From: Trissonchulus latispiculum
Lineage: Eukaryota > Nematoda > Enoplea > Enoplida > Ironidae
DNA: 64,000 nt
Direction of reading: 5' to 3'
Assembly: GCA_030248195.1 (NCBI GenBank)
Contig: JASAND010020809.1
Location: 62,001-126,000 of the forward strand
The notes under the pieces were generated by a model, which saw only the letters and a list, made by a program, of their open reading frames with translations, was not told the origin of the DNA and did not search any database. Shown in pieces: positions 12,801 through 21,802 of this stretch. The number at the start of each line of letters is the position of its first letter. Position 1 is the stretch's first letter. Position numbers and translations under genes: made by a program.

Positions 12801-14429
12801 AGCACTTACCCCTCTCGCATGGTCAGTTAACGTCTGAGTGACCTTTATGTTGAAGACTGCATGAGAGCGAGAACTCTCCGAATTCATCATGGTCGCTGCC
12901 ACCGTCCTAGACTTATTTCCCTCCTCCATTAGAGCTTCAATTTGCTACAAACAAAAATCCAAACTAAGTGAAACCATACATAGAATAAATTAAATTAAAT
13001 TAAAATTAAATTATATTAAAGGATTAAACAGTGAAATAATATGGTACACGCAAAAAATACCTTACGTTTAGGTACATGAAAGGAACTGTTTCAAACAGTA
13101 GTCAAAACGAACCCGGAGAAAACTAAAGGGATAATCAAGGATTCATAAATTTTAGGAAAATGGAAAATTCAACCACACATCTTCTTTAAATGGCCAACAG
13201 TTAGAGATACAGAACCAACCTAACTGTGTAATTGAAGTATGCGTAGTCAGTACTCATGTAAGCGGGCCAACTATTTAAGCCTAAGCAAAAGTGGCAATAA
13301 AATTAATGAGAAACAGGCATATGAACGGAGATAAAACAAAATTGCCTAATTTTTGAGCATTTTCACTTTTCTGACTGACTTGTTCAGTGCAAAGATAAAA
13401 AGCTACCGATTTGGTTTTACTCTAACATAATGCGTTTTCATTTTAAATGTTGAATGTTAAGACCGGCAAACCGAAGCAGGAACCAATTTTTCGGGTCTCA
13501 ATATTGATGTACTGTCTTTCCATCTTTCCTTCCTTTTTTCTATTTTTAGCATTCCATATTTAGACCATACCAAATTTCTGATAATCAGATTTTGTGTGCT
13601 GCAATTTGTATGTACTCACTTAGATTATTATCGATGGACACAACTAAACTGGTGGCTAACATATAGAGCTATGAACATTTGGAATGCAGTGTCGCAAAGG
13701 AACTGTCTTAGCACTACGTATTTCTGAAGAAACCATTACTAATACACTGCCAGAACAAGATTCTTCTACATGATGCCTGTTATGCAGCCATTATATCATC
13801 GGTAAGCGACCGGTACTGTACGTACGTACTCATACGTAAGCCTTCAAACTGTAATTAATGCACAAAATTTGAGCCCTCTATTTCACCCAGATTGTCAGCT
13901 GATGACAATAGCCTTCAATTCAAACCACCATTTTTAGGTGTTTAAATTTAAAAAATTCATTTCAAGAATCACGTTAGCAATAAAAGCATCCTTTATTTGT
14001 CAACATAATTATGGCCACATACAAAACTCTTTTACTAATTTGGCTTAAGTTTACTTGAATTAAAGTAATTGGCCAAAATTAATACTAGAATGTCCCTCGT
14101 TCTTTATGCCTTTTCTGCACTACGTTTCAATTTCCACATGGCTAAGTGTGAAGTAGACTTAAGATTAATCGGAACGAACTGAGGTTAATTAATCAGCGCA
14201 AGAGGAGGCAGAAAAAACAACTGGAATTTCACCAAAAGAAAACCTTCCAACAAAAGTAAACTCATTAGGCTAAGTACACATACGTAATGTGTATGTACGT
14301 AACAGCAGCCAATAAATTAAGACGGGCGGCGGCAAACTCACAGCATATGAAGAAACAGCCAAAACAGACAAGCCGTCAACATAGGGACCCAGAATGTTGT
14401 GCTCTCTGACTTTCAGATTATGCTTGGTC
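316..14429 (-). CDS. KIF13: KIF13/Khc-73-type kinesin-3 motor protein, partial at both ends (21 exons)
   Basis: Plus-end microtubule motor for vesicle transport, minus strand. Exons in transcript order: 14342-14429, 12810-12944, 12223-12335, 11982-12096, 10679-10891, 10210-10314, 9896-10030, 9089-9225, 7449-7549, 6593-6754, 6055-6238, 5381-5690, 4479-4652, 4153-4320, 3725-3904, 3266-3432, 2701-2833, 1947-2093, 1419-1645, 800-855, 316-437. All have AG/GT borders and phases join without a break, giving about 1057 residues. The order is the C-terminal half of the motor, neck coil, FHA domain, stalk, then the KIF1/KIF13 tail domains. KIF13 is preferred over KIF1 because of stretches such as [29 protein letters not shown] and [12 protein letters not shown]. 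The first motor exons with the P-loop were not found. The 3' end lies beyond the left edge. The region is interrupted only by introns with small repeats. Confidence 0.95.
595..760. mobile_element. MITE with GAGTAGAG/GAGTTAA subterminal tiling
   Basis: 166-bp non-autonomous inverted-repeat element in a KIF13 intron. The ends are GGGCCGTTTCAAGAA and its imperfect complement, flanked by a TAG direct repeat (592-594 and 761-763). Copies of GTAGAGTAGAG and TTAACTC lie inside each end in opposite orientations. The 3-bp target duplication and GGGCC ends resemble PIF/Harbinger MITEs; that class is inferred. A related copy lies at 42841-43350. Confidence 0.8.
1178..1360. mobile_element. Inverted-repeat element tiled with TTGGCGAAA
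   Basis: About 183 bp with imperfect terminal inverted repeats (GGCGCAGTTTGCAAATTGGCGA against GGCGTAATTACCAAATTGGCGA on the other strand). The interior is filled with about ten copies of TTGGCGAAA or its complement. It lies in a KIF13 intron next to the exon ending at 1419. No target duplication is obvious. Confidence 0.6.
1419..6754 (-). CDS. KIF13: KIF13 exons encoding the stalk and KIF1/KIF13 tail domains
   Basis: Eleven exons from 6593-6754 to 1419-1645. The first begins [12 protein letters not shown] and holds [15 protein letters not shown] and a Glu/Gln coil. The next continues with [16 protein letters not shown] and a Pro/Ser linker. 5381-5690 has [19 protein letters not shown] and [14 protein letters not shown]. 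4479-4652 has [19 protein letters not shown], typical of the KIF1-type domain after the stalk. 4153-4320 contains a Ser/Gly-rich insert. 3266-3432 has [18 protein letters not shown]. 1947-2093 has [20 protein letters not shown], and 1419-1645 has [15 protein letters not shown]. In KIF13 family members this part binds MAGUK and adaptor cargo. No stop or frameshift was seen. Confidence 0.93.
4785..4950. repeat. G-rich inverted repeat in a KIF13 intron
   Basis: The left arm has GTTGGGTGGGG with a 15-G run and GGGAGGGGGTCGCC. The right arm is the imperfect complement, GTGACCCCCCCCTCCCCC and a C10 run before CACCAAACAG. It looks like a decayed foldback or MITE with homopolymer G/C arms. No coding potential. 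Confidence 0.55.
7203..7234. repeat. (GAAA)n microsatellite
   Basis: About seven copies of AAAG in a KIF13 intron. Confidence 0.9.
7449..10030 (-). CDS. KIF13: KIF13 exons encoding the FHA domain
   Basis: The FHA domain is built from exons 9896-10030, 9089-9225 and 7449-7549. The first has [21 protein letters not shown], the second DRTLVGR with QHAIITIE, and the third [19 protein letters not shown] and [11 protein letters not shown] domains bind phosphothreonine partners or act in autoregulation of kinesin-3 motors. Phases join as AG|G between exons two and three. The intron 7550-9088 contains a G-rich dispersed repeat near 8530-9000 and an inverted repeat at 7645-7795. Confidence 0.93.
7645..7795. 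repeat. Long near-perfect hairpin in a KIF13 intron
   Basis: Two arms of about 58 bp (7645-7703 and about 7738-7795) are nearly perfect reverse complements, centred on a spacer of about 33 bp near 7704-7737. The arms carry ATAAGATGATAATCAAAAC at the outside and TTATTCCGCTACC at the inside. It could be a palindromic MITE or a foldback transcript inside the kinesin intron. Confidence 0.85.
8530..9000. repeat. G-rich dispersed repeat with tandem AAAATGGC words
   Basis: This part of the 1.5-kb intron between the two FHA exons has GGGGGGAGGGGGG, then words such as CTGCCAAAAATGGCTAAAAATG, then TTTTCAACTTCTGGGGGC. Similar wording recurs near 15540-15640, 18950-19140, 20580-20900, 24110-24330, 28330-28460, 32330-32640 and 58910-58960, so this is a dispersed family without coding capacity. 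Confidence 0.5.
9896..14429 (-). CDS. KIF13: KIF13 exons: C-terminal half of the kinesin motor, and neck
   Basis: The seven exons from 14342-14429 to 9896-10030. The first exon reads [16 protein letters not shown]. The second carries switch I ([11 protein letters not shown]), the third switch II (DLAGSE) with [11 protein letters not shown], and the fourth [14 protein letters not shown] and the [14 protein letters not shown] helix. The fifth has [20 protein letters not shown] and the neck ([20 protein letters not shown]). Exons six and seven are a charged coiled coil leading into the FHA domain. The catalytic switches are intact, so the gene is not obviously decayed. Missing are about 170-200 upstream residues, including the ATP-binding GQTGSGKS-type loop. 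Confidence 0.95.
11479..11771. mobile_element. MITE tiled with CTCCTAAG
   Basis: About 293 bp in a KIF13 intron. Ends GGGTGCGTTGCAAAAGATTC and the complement GAATCTTTTGCAACACGTTC form terminal inverted repeats. The interior has many CTCCTAAG/CTTAGGAG words in both orientations, including an internal copy of the end word at about 11665-11700. Flanks are CTA (left) and CTG (right), a possible degenerate 3-bp duplication. Confidence 0.75.
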
Positions 14430-14967
14430 CTAAATTAAAAAATTATCAACTTAAACCTAATTAAAATTCAAACCAAACTACAACAACCTATACGTTTGCT
14501 TAGTCTATATACGTACATAATCAACAGCGACATCGCGTTTTCCCACCAATACAGACACTACTTTATATATATCCAACATTAGGCTGTTTCCTTATTAATT
14601 GACACTCTTTTTCCAAAGGCTTTGGCCGTTTATTTCCAAGAGCAACTGCAAAAGTCGTCAGCTGGCAACCCCACCCAAAAACACAATTAGCAGAATCTAC
14701 TTGTTTTTGCATGTAAACTGTATAAAACATTGTGTCAAAAGGCCCATTAAATCCAAGGAATGTGATCTGTCAAAACGGTATATTCCAGGTATTTTCGAAA
14801 GGGAAGACGATTTGGAAGCGTATTCGGAAGTCTTCTCGACGATTAAAATCTTGCTATCAATACAACACTAATTATAATTCGACTGCCATTTCCAAAGTAG
14901 CACTTAAATTCATAATTTGACATTTTTAAAAAAGCAAACATCTAAGCATTATGCAAACATAAACAAT

Positions 14968-15005
14968 ATATTATGTAGGGGCGCGATAGCGCCCCTACAT
15001 AATAT
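14968..15005. repeat. Perfect 17-bp-arm palindrome
   Basis: Arms ATATTATGTAGGGGCGC and its exact complement surround GATA. It lies immediately before TATGGGTATAAAGG, wording that resembles the TAATATGGG words of the foldback at 17764-18512. Confidence 0.9.
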
Positions 15006-15749
15006 GGGTATAAAGGCGTCTGCGCGGCCCCCTGGAGACAGTGTTGGCCTGGTGCCAGCTAATTAGAGGCCCGGGAGGGGTAAAAATGTTACCATCGTAA
15101 AGTACTCGAGCAGTACTACAAGTACCACCATACTTTTGGTTAAAATTCCGAACTTCGAAATTTTGCACTAGGCGGGAGTTACCGTGCGTTTGTTTTTTTT
15201 TCTCGGTTAATAACGCTTTTCGGAAGTGCTTATGTCAGCGCAGTGTTGGAACGATATGGGCATTTTGGTCCTATACTGCTATGATATGTTGGTAGGCAGG
15301 GTCCTCCCATGCAACCTTTTTTTGGTCATTTTGGCACCTGGCCAATTTTGGCTCTGTGCCAAGGCCCCAAAGTCGGACTTTCGCTATTTTGGCACTTCGG
15401 TTGTGATCGACTTTTTTTCACAGGTTAGCAGCTAGATCTGTTTGGTTTGTTTTATTTGAATATTTCGGACTATGCGCGGAATGTAACGAGGGGGATTTTT
15501 CAATTTCGCTCTGTAGCTTTCAGGAGATGGGCCCAAACTTTGCATTTTTTCACCTGTTTTCACGAAAAGTTTCCAAGTCCCACTTATACTAGAAATTGCC
15601 TAAAAGTCACTAAAAATGGCGTTTTTCGGCCTTGGGGTGGTACCCATATATAGTAAATCGGGGTCGCTGAAAACGATGAGCATACTGCTGAGGTCGGTGG
15701 ATGTGACCCCTGACCCACAGCGCCCACCCACAGTGGGTCCGGTGTGGGT

Positions 15750-17700
15750 CAAAAATGAAAGTTTTCAAAAGTGGTCAAGTTTGGTATCAAATGAAAGCCC
15801 TTGGCGAGGCGATCGACTTTTGTCATTATGCCACCCACAAAAAGTGGCCCCAGCGACCTGTGGGTGGGTGCCCCACCCACTGTGGGTCCGGTGTGGGTCA
15901 AAAATGAAAGTCTTCAAAAGTGGTCAAGTTTGGTATCAAATGAAAGCCCTTGGCGAGGCGATCAACTTTTGTCATTATGCCACCCACAAAAAGTGGCCCC
16001 ACCGACCTGTGGGTGGGTGCCCCACCCACTGTGGGTCCGGTGTGGGTCAAAAATGAAAGTCTTCAAAAGTGGTCAAGTTTGGTATCAAACGAAAGCCCTT
16101 GGCGAGGCGATCAACTTTTGTCATTATGCCACCCACAAAAAGTGGCCCCACCGACCTGTGGGTGGGTGCCCCACCCACTGTGGGTCCTGTGTGGGTCAAA
16201 AATGAAAGTCTTCAAAAGTGGTCAAGTTTGGTATCAAATGAAAGCCCTTGGCGAGGCGATCAACTTTTGTCATTATGCCACCCACAAACAGTGGCCCTAC
16301 CGACCTGTGGGTGGGTGCCCCACCCACTGTGGGTCCGGTGTGGGTCAAAAATGAAAGTCTTCAAAAGTGGTCAAGTTTGGTGTCAAATGAAAGCCCTTGG
16401 CGAGGCGATCAACTTTTGTCATTATGCCACCCACAAAAAGTGGCCCCACCGACCTGTGGGTGGGTGCCCCACCCTCAGTGGGTCCGGTCCGGTGTGGGTC
16501 AAAATTAAAGTCTTCAAATGTGGTCATGTTTGGTGTCAAATGAAAGCCCTTGGCGAGGCGATCAACTTTTGTCATTATACCACCTCCAGAACGTGGCCCC
16601 ACCGACCTGTGGGTGGGTGACTGCCCCACCCACAATGGGTCCGGTGTGGGTCAAAAAAGAAAGTCTTCAAAAGTGGTCAAGTTTGGTATCAAATGAAAGC
16701 CCTTGGCGAGGCGATCAACTTTTGTCATTATGCCACCCACAAAAAGTGGCCCCACCGACCTGTGGGTGGGTGCCCCACCCACAGTGGGTCCGGTGTGGGT
16801 CAAAAATGAAAGTCTTCAAAAGTGGTCAAGTTTGGTGTCAAATGAAAGCCCTTGGCGAGGCGATCAACTTTTGTCATTATGCCACCCACAAAAAGTGGCC
16901 CCACCGACCTGTGGGTGGGTGCCCCACCCTCAGTGGGTCCGGTGTGGGTCAAAATTAAAGTCTTCAAATGTGGTCATGTTTGGTGTCAAATGAAAGCCCT
17001 TGGCGAGGCGATCAACTTTTGTCATTATACCACCTCCAGAACGTGGCCCCACCGACCTGTGGGTGGGTGCCCCACCCACAGTGGGTCCGGTGTGGGTCAA
17101 AAATGAAAGTCTTCAAAAGTGGTCAAGTTTGGTGTCAAATGAAAGCCCTTGGCGAGGCGATCAACTTTTGTCATTATACCACCTCCAGAAAGTGATCCCA
17201 CCCACTGTGGGTCCGGTGTGGGTCAAAATTAAAGTCTTCAAATGTGGTCATGTGTGGTGTCAAATGAAAGCCCTTGGCGAGGCGATCAACTTTTGTCATT
17301 ATACCACCACAAAAAGTGGCCCTACCGACCTGTCGGTGGGTGCCCCACCCTCAGTGGGTCCGGTGTGGGTCAAAAATGAAAGTCTTCAAAACTGGTCAAG
17401 TTTGGTGTCAAATGAAAGCCCTTGGCGAGGCGATCAACTTTTGTCATTATGCTTCCCACAAAAAGTGGCCCCAGCGTCCTGTGGGTGGGGGCCCCACCCA
17501 CAGTGGGTCCGGTGTGGGTCAAAATTGAAAGTCTTCAAAAGTGGTCAAGTTTGGTGTCAAATGAAAGCCCTTGGCGAGGCGATCAAGTTTTGTGATTATA
17601 CCAGCCACAAAAAGTGGCTCCACCGACCTTTGGCTGGCGTGGGTCAAAAATTAGTCTTCAAAAGTGGTCATGTTTGGTATCAAATGAAAGCCCATTGCAT
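15750..17700. repeat. 149-bp tandem satellite array, about 13-14 units
   Basis: Starts of the word TCAAAAATGAAAGT fall at about 15750, 15899, 16048, 16197 and 16346, a constant 149-bp period. Later units start near 16499, 16651, 16800, 16949, 17098, 17220, 17370, 17519 and 17645, with one short unit of about 122 bp. A variant with TCAAAATTAAAG and CACCTCCAGAA alternates in the second half, suggesting higher-order copying. Each unit holds a CCCACCCAC/GTGGGTGGG near-palindrome. Long open frames of 80-240 codons across the array reflect the unit sequence and frame rotation (149 is not a multiple of 3). No gene is called. Confidence 0.95.
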
Positions 17701-17763
17701 TGTTCAAGCTCCTTATCTGCGTTAGCTCACTGCTGGAAAGGGAACCTTTAAAATGACAGAAGG

Positions 17764-18512
17764 ACAAGTAATAAAAATGCTCCTCCGGAGCATGAAAAAG
17801 TAATATGGGTAGTGGTGAGGTTGTAAAATCAAGAGAGGACTAGTCTTAAAAATGCCTAATATGGGGCTAGGTTCAAAAAAAGAAGAGGACTAGGTTGTGG
17901 GCGAATTAATATGGGCACAGCTTCGCCGAGCAACCCATATTCGCGGGCTTTCACGCTTCGCCATTTCGATTGCCATATACAAAGCAATTAATGTCAGTCA
18001 ATAAATACAATTCCAGCAGTTACATATAAATAAACTATATAGTATATAATTTGGTTGTGCTGGACTACGACTAGCAACGAGAAAAAACCGAGGCTATGAT
18101 TGTAACGCTAACGGTTGAATAGAAATAGAAGATCGCCGGAGAGAGTCCTGATCCTGAAGTTATTGTTGAAATATGTTCTTTTCTTATAAATGGTTAAAAC
18201 GCTCAGTAGATAAATATTCAGAGTTTATCGAAAGAAATGTCTGCTTCCACTAAAACTCGTTTATCATAGTCGTATATTATTTACCTACCGTAACTACTGG
18301 TACGTATAATATGTATATAACTTTTTCAGTCCGCGAATATGGGTTGCTCGGCGAAGCTGTGCCCATATTAATTCGCCCACAACCTAGTCCTCTTCTTTTT
18401 TTGAACCTAGCCCCATATTAGGCATTTTTAAGACTAGTCCTCTCTTGATTTTACAACCTCACCACTACCCATATTACTTTTTCATGCTCCGGAGGAGCAT
18501 TTTTATTACTTG
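17764..18512. mobile_element. Foldback element with 182-bp inverted arms
   Basis: The left arm 17764-17946 and right arm 18331-18512 are nearly exact reverse complements, separated by about 384 bp of AT-rich sequence. Each arm has an inner palindrome (GCTCCTCCGGAGC) and several TAATATGGG-type words. It begins about 60 bp after the satellite array. No transposase and no clear target duplication were seen. Confidence 0.9.
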
Positions 18513-19180
18513 TTATATTATGACATACGCCAATATGAGCCTCGTTGTAGGACAGGCTCATATGTTAAGCCGTTGCAACTTGTTTTCCTTAATTTACAAC
18601 CTCAACGCCACTCATATGCATTTTACAGGCTAGTTTCCGTGTTTGTACAACCTGCCTGAGAGTACTCATATGTATTTTACATGCGACGAAGGGGCACTTT
18701 TGGTTCTTGTTTATATTCGTTTGTAGCAAAGAAATCAGCATTCGAAAATAAAGAATTAAGCGATAAAAGTATACATACAGCGAGTAGGCATGCTTTTTAT
18801 TGAATAAACAACCTGTTTTTAGCTTAAACCGAAGTTTTTACAATTTTGCCTCCACTAACAGTCGGAGCTCCGGAACGGGCAAATTTCTCAGCGCACATCA
18901 CTAGTGCTGGGGTACCCTCCTCACCAGGTTTCGGACCTCAGAAATTTCAAAAGGCCAAAAATGCAAAATTTTGTTTAATTTCACCCTTTTTATTCTAAAT
19001 AAGGCCTGTTTTTAACGTTTTAGGCGTTTTTGCACCGTTTTAAAATGATTTTAAGTCAAAATTTTAGAAAAATGACCATTTTTCGGCTGAATTTAGCAAA
19101 CTTTTCGGGTCCAAAAATCGCTGGGAGGGGGGTGTCCGAAAGTTGGGGGAGGGAGAGTATGTCAAAAATTCTGTGGGGAG

Positions 19181-19434
19181 CAGGCGCGTAGCCAGGGGGG
19201 GGCGAGGGGGCATGCCCCCCCCGAAATCAGAGACAAGAAAAATTTTTAATAAATAGCTGTAACGTGAATAAATATTGCAAAGAATTTTCGCCTGCGGCGC
19301 TACTTTTGAACGAAAATATCTCAAAAAGCACTAGATTTTACTTGAACTTTTCCACCAACTGTTCAGTTGCGGAAGAAATTTCCGAGCAGTTTTGGCTTGC
19401 CCCCCTCCGAAATTTTTTTCTGGCTACGCTAGTG
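19181..19434. mobile_element. hAT-like non-autonomous element with exact 8-bp duplication
   Basis: Ends CAGGCGCGTAGCCAG and CTGGCTACGCTAGTG form terminal inverted repeats. The element is flanked by an exact GTGGGGAG duplication (19173-19180 and 19435-19442). It interrupts a G-rich dispersed repeat. 254 bp, no open frame of note. Confidence 0.85.
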
Positions 19435-19789
19435 GTGGGGAGGGTAATTAAAATTGGTCAAAAATTTGGGGGGATACACCCTCCAAAGGAAAATAAGGAT
19501 ATGATGCAAGCGAAATGGATTGGAAACATTTATCACTGAGGCGGTTGATGGGTATCGACTTTTCCGATCTTTGGGAGGGTTGTTTTTCATTTTTGGCGGT
19601 GATTTTAACTTTTTTGGTCCAAATCTGAAATCCTATCTATCTGTATCTGGGAGGAAGTAGGTGTCAGACGTTTTGGTCGGTAATCTAATTTGACTTTTTA
19701 AGGAGGAGTCAGTGTATCCAGTGCAAATCAAGTGGTGTTAGTAGTATATAAGTAACAAAGTTTTATTTTGTCCACTCGACTCATCCCAG

Positions 19790-19894
19790 CATGGGCGCAC
19801 GTATCCGGGGGGGGGGTTGGGGGGTTGAAACCCCCTCCTTTTCAATAAATCTAGCCAAAACTACCTCCTTTTCAATATCCTGGATACGCCCCTG
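19790..19894. mobile_element. Short hAT-like element
   Basis: About 105 bp with ends CATGGGCGCACGTATCC and GGATACGCCCCTG. Flanks CATCCCAG and CACCACAG match at 6 of 8 positions, as expected of an old 8-bp duplication. The interior repeats ACCTCCTTTTCAAT-like words. Confidence 0.6.
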
Positions 19895-20176
19895 CACCAC
19901 AGCCCAGCCACATTTTAAAAGACGAGTCTTGGCCTAAGCTCAAGCTTAGACAAAATTTTAGAGCAAAGCCCCCTAATAATACGTAATTATTTACATCTGA
20001 CACAGTGACCTCTGTTACTGACGCAACAAATTGCTGGACACAAAATTGACGCAAATCCATAAGCCCAAAAAATCCATGGCTATGACATCCATAAACACCG
20101 TATCTGCTATATACAGTTCGGTTAGTTTTATGGATGTGACAGGGGCTCTGCCCATTCCCTCCGTCAACAGACACGT

Positions 20177-20234
20177 TTAGAATAATGTATCTAAGTCTAG
20201 AATTTTAGAATAATGTATCTAAGTCTAGAATTTA
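20177..20234 (+). repeat. Tandem duplication of about 30 bp
   Basis: TTTAGAATAATGTATCTAAG followed by TCTAGAATT occurs twice in a row. Confidence 0.8.
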
Positions 20235-20321
20235 ATACTTTACGGTAACCTCTCTTGCTGTCGATGTGGATAATATAATATTAATCAATGATTATTTTTG
20301 TGCACTTGTTGCTTTTTTCAG

Positions 20322-21367
20322 ATTTAACAGTAGAATTTTTGGTTCGAACTGAAGTGTCAGAAGAGATTCAGAGACAAAAATCGGATCTAAGTACAGGTAT
20401 ATATATATAGACATACTGGTTTTTTTGTTATAAGAAAAATTCTTATCAGTGTCCAGATTTTAGGAACGTATACAATACTTTGGAAAGAAAAAGCTTTGTA
20501 ATTTCTTATTTTCTGCTAACGGTAGGCGCTGGGAAAATTCCAAAATCTTGATGGGGAAAAACTTGTTCTGAGAGGAGTTGGTTTCGGGCCCTCACTTGTG
20601 GGGGAGGAACCCTCAAAGTGGGGATCTATGGTGGCCTAAAATTGCCAAAAATGTAGTAAAATATAGCCTGTTTTCTACATATACTGCTATATATACCTTC
20701 GCTAAAAAGTGCTCAGAAATTGAGTTTGAGTACCAAAATTACTCGATTTTTGACCAAAATATTCTGGCGAACCCAGAAAGTTTTTGCAAATTTCGACCAG
20801 AAATCGTTAAAATTCGGCATTTTCTGGTCACCTTATAGTGGGTGGGGGGAAGCCTAAAAAGTGGGGGTTGGCTGGGTTTGCTTTAGTGTGGGATGGGGGG
20901 CGTTTTTGAGAAATCTATGTGCAAAAGAAAATAATGATTTTTTGGCCAAATCCCTAGTTTAAAGCAAGAAAATCTGGCCAATTAATCTGGTACTTCCTGG
21001 TTATTGTGCTGGAATGAAATGTTCTTAGTCCATAATATAGGGTATTTTCCTGAGGTGGCATCGGGAGCTTGTTTTTGATAAAAACATAAAAATATGCCCA
21101 TTTTGATAAAAACATAATTTCCAAAAATATGCCCCGTATCGATTGCTGTCCTCCTCTCCCATAAAAATGAAGCTCTTCCGCATAAAAATTACCTAAAGTT
21201 CAAAAGTAAGGGTGAGGTGAAGAACCACTTAATTTACAAATTTGTTTTTGTGTTGTTGTTTAGAAGCTCACAAGGAACGTCTGGAGTATCTGCGCGGCCA
21301 GTTAGCCGAAGTGGACAAAGAAGCCTGGAAGTATCCCTCGGTTAAGCATCTGCTGGGTCTTAATTAA
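20322..21367 (+). CDS. C-terminal two exons of an unrecognised small coiled-coil protein
   Basis: Exon 20322-20396 (acceptor TTTTTTCAG, donor GTATAT) joins in phase to exon 21264-21367 (acceptor TTGTTGTTTAG) and ends at TAA 21365-21367. The product ends LEYLRGQLAEVDKEAWKYPS, then VKHLLGLN. It is highly charged, predicted helical, and has no membrane segment. I do not recognise the family. The conserved look (Trp, Tyr-Pro, Leu-Leu-Gly-Leu) and the clean phase argue that it is real. Upstream exons were not identified. The stop lies 105 bp before the ALG13 start on the same strand, so the two may share a polycistronic transcript. Confidence 0.65.
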
Positions 21368-21455
21368 TTGATTATTAATTATATTAATTAACCTCTTCCA
21401 TCTTTTGAGTGAGAAGACCCCCCTCAAATCTTCCCAGATTACTCCACCCCCCCAT

Positions 21456-21472
21456 TTCTCTGTTATCAGTAA
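21456..21472 (+). promoter_or_regulatory. Splice acceptor directly before the ALG13 start (possible trans-splice site)
   Basis: A pyrimidine-rich stretch (CCACCCCCCCATTTCTCTG) and TTATCAG end 3 bases before ATG 21473, only about 100 bp after the stop of the upstream gene. This is the layout of a spliced-leader acceptor in an operon, though a 5' UTR intron whose donor lies in the upstream gene is possible. Confidence 0.5.
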
Positions 21473-21802
21473 ATGCCCAGAACTGTTTTTGTGACCGTCG
21501 GCTCGACAGAATTTGATTCACTTATTCGCACGGTTACTTCGCCCCCTGTTCTGAAAACTCTCCACCGGTTGGGATTTGATCGCCTACTGCTACAGATTGG
21601 GCGTGGACAGTTTGAACCCCCTTCTTCCCAGTCGAATAAATCGACTAACGCCCCGACTATCGACTACTATCGATACAAGTCATCGATTCGTGAAGATCTA
21701 TCGGCTGCTGATTTGGTGATCAGTCACGCTGGTGCGGGCACTTGCCTGGAAACGCTTGAACTGCGGAAGCCTTTGCTGGTTGTGGTGAACGAAAGTTTAC
21801 AC
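21473..21802 (+). CDS. ALG13: ALG13, UDP-GlcNAc transferase catalytic subunit, first exon
   Basis: 110 codons from ATG 21473 to a GTAGGT donor after 21802. ALG13 with ALG14 adds the second N-acetylglucosamine to dolichol-PP-GlcNAc on the cytosolic face of the endoplasmic reticulum. The exon shows TVFVTVGSTEFDSLI at the start, LLLQIGRG near residues 43-50, DYYRYK, and the UDP-GlcNAc-binding signature ADLVISHAGAGTCLETLELR, then KPLLVVVNESLH. The family next has an Asn-His-Gln motif and about 50 more residues; no such exon was recognised before intersectin at 25996. A TGTTATCAG acceptor ends 3 bases before the ATG. The exon itself shows no defect. Confidence 0.9.

Larger units (their letters stand above)
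14430..20321. other. Gene-poor, repeat-rich interval between KIF13 and the small gene upstream of ALG13
   Basis: No supported exon on either strand, although the missing 5' exons of KIF13 would be expected here. It contains a palindrome (14968-15005), G-rich dispersed repeat pieces (15540-15680), the 149-bp satellite (15750-17700), a foldback element (17764-18512), AT-rich sequence and two hAT-like elements (19181-19434 and 19790-19894). Confidence 0.7.

Noticed and set aside
15750..17700. Repeat array considered as CRISPR
   Set aside because: Whole 149-bp units are repeated with no unique spacers, and the window is eukaryotic.
15616..17725. Long overlapping forward open frames (up to 241 codons) with repeated Trp/Pro-rich text
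   Set aside because: They follow the 149-bp satellite in rotating frames and end at the same TCAAAAATGA stop. There is no splice or start context and no gene-like change pattern.
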